This document shows positions 11,395-12,500 of a stretch of DNA of 12,500 nucleotides, one piece after another; position 1 is the first letter of the stretch, and each line of letters starts with the position of its first letter. The notes under the pieces are model-generated. The model was not told where the DNA came from and did no database searches. It worked only from the letters and a program-made list of their open reading frames with translations. The position numbers and the translations under genes were made by a program. Source of the stretch: Glandiceps talaboti (Eukaryota > Hemichordata > Enteropneusta > Spengelidae). Location of the stretch: assembly GCF_964340395.1 (NCBI RefSeq), contig NC_135561.1, forward strand, positions 6,418,518-6,431,017, read 5' to 3'.

Positions 11395-11663
11395 GGCATG
11401 TATGTATGTATGTATGTATGTATGTATGTATGTATGTCTGAATGTGTGTGTGTATGTATGTATGTATGTATGTATGTATGTATGTATTTATGTATGTATG
11501 TATGTATGGGTGGAACTTGCTAAAGAAAATGAATTATCAAAATTACCACAATTATCTTCATCACTATTATCTCCTGGTCCAGGACAATCTGTTTTACCGT
11601 CACAACGCAGATCCGACTGAATACAGAATCCTTCTAGGCACTGGAATTGTTCATCCGTACAAT
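1396..11663 (-). CDS. Mosaic LDLa-CUB-LDLa(3)-SRCR-S1A serine protease, 5' partial
   Basis: The coding join on the minus strand, in transcript order, is 11663-11547, 10872-10492, 8334-8215, 7916-7809, 7483-7361, 6456-6279, 5549-5436, 5214-5165, 4247-4082, 3374-3100, 2241-2111 and 1581-1396. It totals 1949 nt, giving 648 residues plus stop, with every junction phase matching. Domain order is LDLa (1-38), CUB (about 45-166), LDLa (167-203), LDLa (207-241), LDLa (245-280), SRCR (283-410) and S1A protease (409-648). The family comprises zymogens, often type II transmembrane, that are cleaved to an active two-chain protease. Any membrane anchor or signal peptide would be upstream of the window. 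The closest known layouts are enteropeptidase (CUB-LDLa-SRCR-protease) and the TMPRSS, corin and matriptase group. His450, Asp497 and Ser590 form an intact triad. Gly584 at the S1 pocket base (chymotrypsin 189) argues against cleavage after Lys or Arg. Orthology to a named gene is not claimed. Confidence 0.93.
1582..2110 (-). other. Intron 11
   Basis: A GT-AG intron with donor TTTC|gtaagt and acceptor ttctag. Apart from the GA microsatellite I see nothing recognisable. Open frames here on either strand have no family resemblance. Confidence 0.85.
1634..1708. repeat. (CT)n / (GA)n microsatellite in intron 11
   Basis: An almost pure 75-bp dinucleotide run that reads GAGAGA in the transcript. 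It lies about 50 nt upstream of the acceptor of the last exon, but a separate pyrimidine-rich tract (about 1584-1610) is kept next to the acceptor. Confidence 0.98.
2111..2241 (-). CDS. Exon 11: protease segment before the active-site Ser
   Basis: 131 bp, entering with two bases that complete Leu544 and leaving in phase 0. It encodes LHDPTKLQYARVIIL, then DDACKF with Cys168, then TDDMICLG with Cys182, and ends GRNVGPCF. Cys586 equals Cys191. Residue 189 is Gly584 and residue 192 is Phe587, where trypsins have Asp and usually Gln. The donor is gtaagt. Confidence 0.94.
2441..2452. repeat. Poly-G tract (12 G) in intron 10
   Basis: A homopolymer of twelve G preceded by GGT. It is a potential G-quadruplex or a slippage-prone site. 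Confidence 0.95.
2721..2850. repeat. (CATA)n / (CA)n compound microsatellite
   Basis: CATA units run 2721-2750, CA units about 2747-2763, then CATA units again to about 2850 with single GCATA and CGTA interruptions. The transcript strand reads (TATG)n. The long Tyr-Val-Cys-Met open frames across it are repeat artefacts. Confidence 0.97.
2877..3022 (-). mobile_element. Probable 3' end of a non-LTR retroelement
   Basis: On the minus strand a short open frame (3019-2912) ends KKPTLQRFALFVTLIEFLP followed by TGA. AATAAA overlaps that stop (2912-2907), and a terminal (ATA)n run follows at 2899-2877. A coding end, polyadenylation signal and short-unit tail in this order are typical of LINE or SINE 3' ends. 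The same-strand upstream part is cut by a stop at 3022-3020 and by the exon at 3100. The family is not identified. Confidence 0.35.
3100..3374 (-). CDS. Exon 10: protease middle segment with catalytic Asp
   Basis: 275 bp after a ctcag acceptor. It completes Val452, then runs to GDVLERG, with its last base starting Leu544. NNDIGLVRL carries Asp497 (Asp102). Cys517 in VRPACFPP is the Cys122 equivalent that normally ties the protease to its propeptide. NLT at 522-524 is the only N-glycosylation sequon I noticed in the protease domain. DYAWISGWG has Ala531 in place of the usual Cys136. Confidence 0.94.
3375..4081 (-). other. Intron 9
   Basis: A GT-AG intron of 707 bp (donor gtaagt, acceptor ctcag). 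It is AT-rich; I see only the AAAC repeat and scattered CAACAA-type simple sequence near 3820. Confidence 0.85.
3393..3415. repeat. (AAAC)n short tandem repeat
   Basis: About five AAAC units lie just upstream, in transcript sense, of the exon 10 acceptor. They form part of its pyrimidine-rich tract (GTTT repeats on the transcript strand). Confidence 0.85.
4082..4247 (-). CDS. Exon 9: zymogen activation site and catalytic His
   Basis: 166 bp. It opens with the completion of Glu397 and then CGIRDD (Cys398, propeptide cysteine expected to pair with Cys517). Next come the activation site ATR|IIGG (cleavage after Arg408), FPWIVSL, CGGTILS and ITAAHC, with His450 as His57. The donor is gtaagt in phase 2. 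Because cleavage follows Arg while the pocket lacks Asp189, activation by another, trypsin-like protease is more likely than autoactivation. That is an inference. Confidence 0.96.
4248..5164 (-). other. Intron 8
   Basis: A GT-AG intron of 917 bp (donor gtaagc, acceptor tctag). Apart from the direct repeat near its 3' end I see no recognisable element. Confidence 0.85.
4295..4450. repeat. Imperfect direct repeat of about 65 bp in intron 8
   Basis: Two diverged copies share ATTCAATATCTTGC (starting at 4303 and 4392, offset 89) and then alignable sequence (TGTTTCGACAGCGTTA against TGTTTAACAGGGTTA). They look like an old local duplication. Confidence 0.5.
5165..5214 (-). CDS. Exon 8 (50 bp microexon-like): end of SRCR domain
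   Basis: It begins with one base completing Thr380, then SNCGSGKLVHLICKEF, and ends with the first base of Glu397. The pair NCGSG...HLIC is the C-terminal cysteine signature of the TMPRSS-type SRCR domain, followed at once by the ECG that leads into the protease. The acceptor is ttcattcag and the donor gtaagc. Both flanking phases fit. Confidence 0.92.
5215..5435 (-). other. Intron 7
   Basis: The shortest intron here (221 bp), AT-rich, with donor gtaagt and acceptor ttcag. Nothing else is seen. Confidence 0.85.
5436..5549 (-). CDS. Exon 7: SRCR domain middle
   Basis: 114 bp, from EMQDVQFVDEGSS through YAAISEYQADYSNVMFTK. It has no cysteine, as expected for the central loop of a TMPRSS-type SRCR domain, and a SS...A.YSNVMF pattern recalling the family. 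The acceptor is atcaatag (weak pyrimidine tract) and the donor gtaagt. The exon joins both neighbours in phase. Confidence 0.88.
5550..6278 (-). other. Intron 6
   Basis: A GT-AG intron of 729 bp. No gene, RNA or clear repeat is recognised. Confidence 0.85.
6279..6456 (-). CDS. Exon 6: SRCR domain start
   Basis: 178 bp, completing Val283, then RLGLEG, SEGTLFVSIVGEWLQVCKD, and ending GPTICTSQLGYE. The VRL start, W..VC.D and C..LGY are SRCR hallmarks. Two of the four domain cysteines are here and the other two are in exon 8. The insert between VCKD and TIC (ASDGTVMEDDVWRNEYG) is a normal length. SRCR domains mediate protein contacts and position the protease in the TMPRSS group. Confidence 0.93.
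6651..6687. repeat. 37-bp imperfect palindrome in intron 5
   Basis: TAACCG and CGGTTA arms surround the inner palindrome TTGCTATAGCAA, giving near self-complementarity across 37 bp. It may be a small fold-back relic. Confidence 0.6.
7210..7334. repeat. Fold-back element / long imperfect hairpin
   Basis: Arms CTGTAAGATACGTCGTGACG (7221-7240) and its complement at 7301-7320 match at 18 of 20 positions. CCCTCAC (7246-7252) pairs with GTGAGGG (7289-7295), and CGGCC (7253-7257) with GGCCG (7280-7284), around a CT-rich loop. It is more GC-rich than its surroundings and lies about 25 bp from the donor of exon 5. It may be a MITE-like insertion. No target duplication was identified. Confidence 0.8.
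7361..7483 (-). CDS. Exon 5: LDLa module 4
   Basis: A single-module exon, phase 1 to phase 1. ECAEYKFTC, RQCVD, KQCDGNLDC and DDGSDEEAC supply all six cysteines and the acidic calcium-binding CDG..DC..GSDE pattern of LDL-receptor class A repeats. The acceptor is ttgtag and the donor gtaaga. Confidence 0.96.
7484..7808 (-). other. Intron 4
   Basis: A 325-bp intron (donor gtaagt, acceptor ttgtag). It contains a small perfect 7-bp stem, ATAGGTG/CACCTAT, at 7611-7629. Nothing else is seen. Confidence 0.85.
7809..7916 (-). CDS. Exon 4: LDLa module 3
   Basis: A single-module exon, phase 1 to phase 1. ACGNWQFACTSGECI, HQCNGFDNC and VDGSDEEEC give six cysteines. The usual CDG is CNG here, so one calcium-ligand position is Asn rather than Asp, and calcium affinity may be lower. 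The acceptor is cattag and the donor gtaagt. Confidence 0.95.
7917..8214 (-). other. Intron 3
   Basis: A 298-bp intron. It holds a short stem-loop around 8136-8166 (AAAAAGGGGGAC against GTCCCTTTTTT). No other feature is seen. Confidence 0.8.
8215..8334 (-). CDS. Exon 3: LDLa module 2
   Basis: A single-module exon, phase 1 to phase 1. ECLDGIQCANQKCVD, MCDDLDDC and GDGTDEDTMELC contain six cysteines and a complete acidic cluster. The acceptor is tttcag and the donor gtaact. Confidence 0.94.
8747..8834. repeat. (TG)n microsatellite in intron 2
   Basis: About 88 bp of TG with one TTTG interruption at 8821. It reads (CA)n in the transcript of the protease gene. Cys-Val repeat open frames across it are artefacts. 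Confidence 0.98.
8835..10010. other. Unassigned part of intron 2
   Basis: No gene is recognised. Around 9061-9138 the 9-bp words GAGCGCCAT and ATGGCGCTC form a separated inverted repeat, and 9640-9790 is locally GC-richer. Both could be old transposon remains, but neither can be named. Confidence 0.4.
10011..10020 (+). promoter_or_regulatory. TATA-like element upstream of SRP RNA
   Basis: TATATTTTAT lies at -29 to -20 relative to the inferred SRP RNA start at 10040. A TATA-like box at this distance is common for Pol III genes with external promoter elements, including SRP RNA genes in several invertebrates and plants. Its function here is inferred. Confidence 0.5.
10040..10336 (+). ncRNA. 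Signal recognition particle (7SL) RNA gene
   Basis: The RNA scaffold of the SRP, which targets nascent secretory and membrane proteins to the endoplasmic reticulum. The sequence aligns end to end with metazoan 7SL RNA. The Alu domain starts GCTGGGCGTTGTGGCG, followed by CCTGTAATC (SRP9/14-binding UGUAAU) and the helix-4 hairpin CTAG-TTA-CTAG (10068-10078). The S domain carries GCTCGGCATCGATATGGTCACC. Helix 6 is capped by a GGAG tetraloop (10183-10186, SRP19 contact). Helix 8 has GCGGAAACGC with the GGAA loop and AGCAG at 10241-10245 (SRP54 contact). The 3' side has GCAGTAGTGGGATCGCGCC, GTGAATAG and AACATAGTGGGAC. The length of about 297 nt matches the human RNA (about 300). No A-rich tail or target duplication is visible, and an upstream TATA box and Pol III terminator are present, so this looks like a gene rather than a retropseudogene. 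It lies antisense in intron 2, about 155 bp from the CUB exon donor. Confidence 0.95.
10334..10342 (+). terminator. Pol III terminator (T9)
   Basis: A run of nine T directly follows GGGACTTCATCC, where the 7SL 3' end is expected. T runs of four or more on the coding strand terminate RNA polymerase III. The exact RNA 3' end would fall within the first few T. Confidence 0.85.
10343..10491. other. T-rich spacer between SRP RNA gene and CUB exon donor
   Basis: Low-complexity TTTTA-rich plus strand (A-rich in the host transcript). It is the donor-proximal end of intron 2, which spans 8335-10491 and uses gtagag as donor and tttcag as acceptor. Confidence 0.7.
10492..10872 (-). CDS. Exon 2: CUB domain
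   Basis: 381 bp, phase 1 to phase 1. It encodes one complete CUB domain: SCGGNHILDT, then NSPTEESEETYPNSMSCTWL, the hydrophobic strand YLSVDFTYLDTE, VCCDGLSVGF, the RSFTFSGRKLWFKFTSD strand pair, and FNLIVAAS. The GxI...SP..Y PNS..C.W and L.F.SD....GF patterns are CUB hallmarks. The CCDGLSV cysteine arrangement is the less common CUB variant. The second-to-third strand region is acidic and could form a calcium site. CUB domains bind protein partners or substrates in enteropeptidase and matriptase. Confidence 0.95.
10986..11014. repeat. (GTCT)n microsatellite in intron 1
   Basis: About seven GTCT units (AGAC in the transcript). Confidence 0.95.
11326..11508. repeat. (TATG)n microsatellite array in intron 1
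   Basis: About 180 bp of TATG with interruptions at about 11391-11399 (taaaggc), 11437-11452 (TCTGAA then TGTGTG) and 11487-11490. It lies 38 bp past the donor of the LDLa-1 exon. The transcript reads (CATA)n. Open frames rich in MYVC across it are artefacts. Confidence 0.98.
11547..11663 (-). CDS. Exon 1 visible: LDLa module 1
   Basis: A single-module exon entered in phase 1 and left in phase 1, so at least one more coding exon lies upstream. CTDEQFQCLEGFCIQ, LRCDGKTDC and PGPGDNSDEDNC give six cysteines with a calcium-type acidic cluster and a two-residue PG insertion before the DNSDE motif. The acceptor is atttcag and the donor gtaatt. Confidence 0.95.
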
Positions 11664-12500
11664 CTGAAATATATTTTTTTTTCAATGAAAATAGACACAT
11701 GCTACTGTCAAAAAAGTGGTTTGCTATAAAATGTTTACTGTGTCACGTGGTTACTTACGTAGTTATAACAAAGAAGTATTATTGTGTTTTATCAAGACAA
11801 TTTCATACATTGTCCAAACTTCAGACCAGTACTAGTGTAGAATATTTGTTTCCAGTGATATGGGGCCCTATAATGACTGACATGTAACCTTCGAACTACG
11901 CAGAATGAAAACTGCTCTAGCATTTCAGAAATATGGTTGGGACAAGATGAAAAGAAGTATTGCTATTGTAATGATGAACTTCTGTGATATAACGTGACGC
12001 TTTTTATAAGGGTTGGTTAGTAAACAATGGGGAAAATGACGTATGAGAAAGTATCATGCATTGCCATGGCATTGTATTATTATACTTTCCAAGTAGTTTG
12101 AATCTTCTGGGGGGGGGGGGCTACATGTTAGCCTTGGAGCAAGTTCGGACACAAATGCCAAGCGAACGTTTCGAAATGTTTTGTTGTCGAACGAACAATT
12201 ATATCACAGTTTTTTTCGTAGGCAACCTGGGACGACGTAAGGTGGAAGAGTGAGGTGACACGCAAAAAAAATTAGCAGCTCTGAAATCCTGGAAATTTTA
12301 CCATCGAACATAATTTATTTTTTTAGGGTTACCTAGTGCAGAAAAGTTTTGATTGTTCATCTCTCCAAAAGTGTCAATGGAATTTACAATTGGCAACAGC
12401 TTTTAGGAATGCAAATATTCATCGAAATAACCGTACGAGCGTTTATGTGCATAACTTGAGGCTAGGTCACAGGTCAAAAAACATAAGAGTAGTAAATATG
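11664..12500. other. Upstream intron or flank, no supported exon
   Basis: Because exon 11547-11663 is entered in phase 1, this stretch should be at least partly intron. I find no LDLa, CUB, SEA or other recognisable module on either strand. A 12-G run is at 12109-12120. Confidence 0.5.
12109..12120. repeat. Poly-G tract (12 G)
   Basis: A homopolymer of twelve G, similar in length to the tract at 2441-2452. Confidence 0.95.

Larger units (their letters stand above)
10873..11546 (-). other. Intron 1 of the visible gene
   Basis: A GT-AG intron of 674 bp (donor gtaatt, acceptor atgtag). It holds the long TATG array beside the donor and the GTCT array. Nothing else is recognised. Confidence 0.85.

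Noticed and set aside
11279-11620. Plus-strand open frames rich in MYVC
   Set aside because: Translation of the TATG array, and antisense to the LDLa exon at 11547-11663.
12056-12253. 65-codon plus-strand open frame
   Set aside because: No recognisable family, runs through the poly-G tract, no splice or promoter context.
12334-12400. Possible upstream exon on the minus strand ending LLPIVNSIDTFGEMNNQNFS... before a gtaacc donor, in the phase exon 1 needs
   Set aside because: Only about 22 open codons, a weak acceptor without a pyrimidine tract, no domain resemblance. Such an open stretch and phase match are easily chance.
1-12500. CRISPR array, operon or bacterial defence system
   Set aside because: The repeats are microsatellites without spacers, and the introns show that the DNA is eukaryotic.

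Overview
This is AT-rich animal nuclear DNA: split genes with GT-AG introns, many di-, tri- and tetranucleotide microsatellites, and decayed retroelement pieces. The domain vocabulary (LDLa, CUB, SRCR and an S1 protease in one chain) together with a 7SL-type SRP RNA points to a metazoan, most likely a marine invertebrate such as a deuterostome or mollusc. The sequence alone does not fix the species.

Almost the whole window is one minus-strand gene. Its 3' part is present as twelve exons from 11663 down to the stop codon at 1396, and the 5' exons lie beyond the right edge. Spliced by hand, the exons keep one open frame through all eleven junctions and give 648 residues: LDLa, CUB, three LDLa, a TMPRSS-type SRCR domain, an activation site and a complete S1A serine protease domain with stop. 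The layout is closest to the C-terminal half of enteropeptidase (CUB-LDLa-SRCR-protease) with extra LDLa modules. The expected role is a secreted or membrane-tethered zymogen cleaved after Arg408 into two disulfide-linked chains. The catalytic triad is intact, but the S1 pocket base is Gly rather than Asp, so trypsin-like specificity is not expected. Residues are numbered from the first whole codon of the exon at 11663.

Nested in the 2.2-kb intron between the CUB exon and the second LDLa exon, on the opposite strand, is a complete SRP (7SL) RNA gene at about 10040-10336. It has the Alu-domain SRP9/14 motif, the GGAG helix-6 tetraloop, the helix-8 GGAA loop with AGCAG, a TATA-like element at about -29 and a nine-T Pol III terminator. 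It is the clearest item not expected from the host gene.

Other content: a reverse-transcriptase-like relic at 361-603; a probable non-LTR retroelement 3' end at 2877-3022; a fold-back hairpin at 7210-7334 beside a splice donor; and microsatellites in introns 1, 2, 10 and 11. Two of these, (TATG)n in intron 1 and (CATA)n in intron 10, are complementary to each other in the pre-mRNA. No supported gene lies in 604-1395 or 11664-12500.
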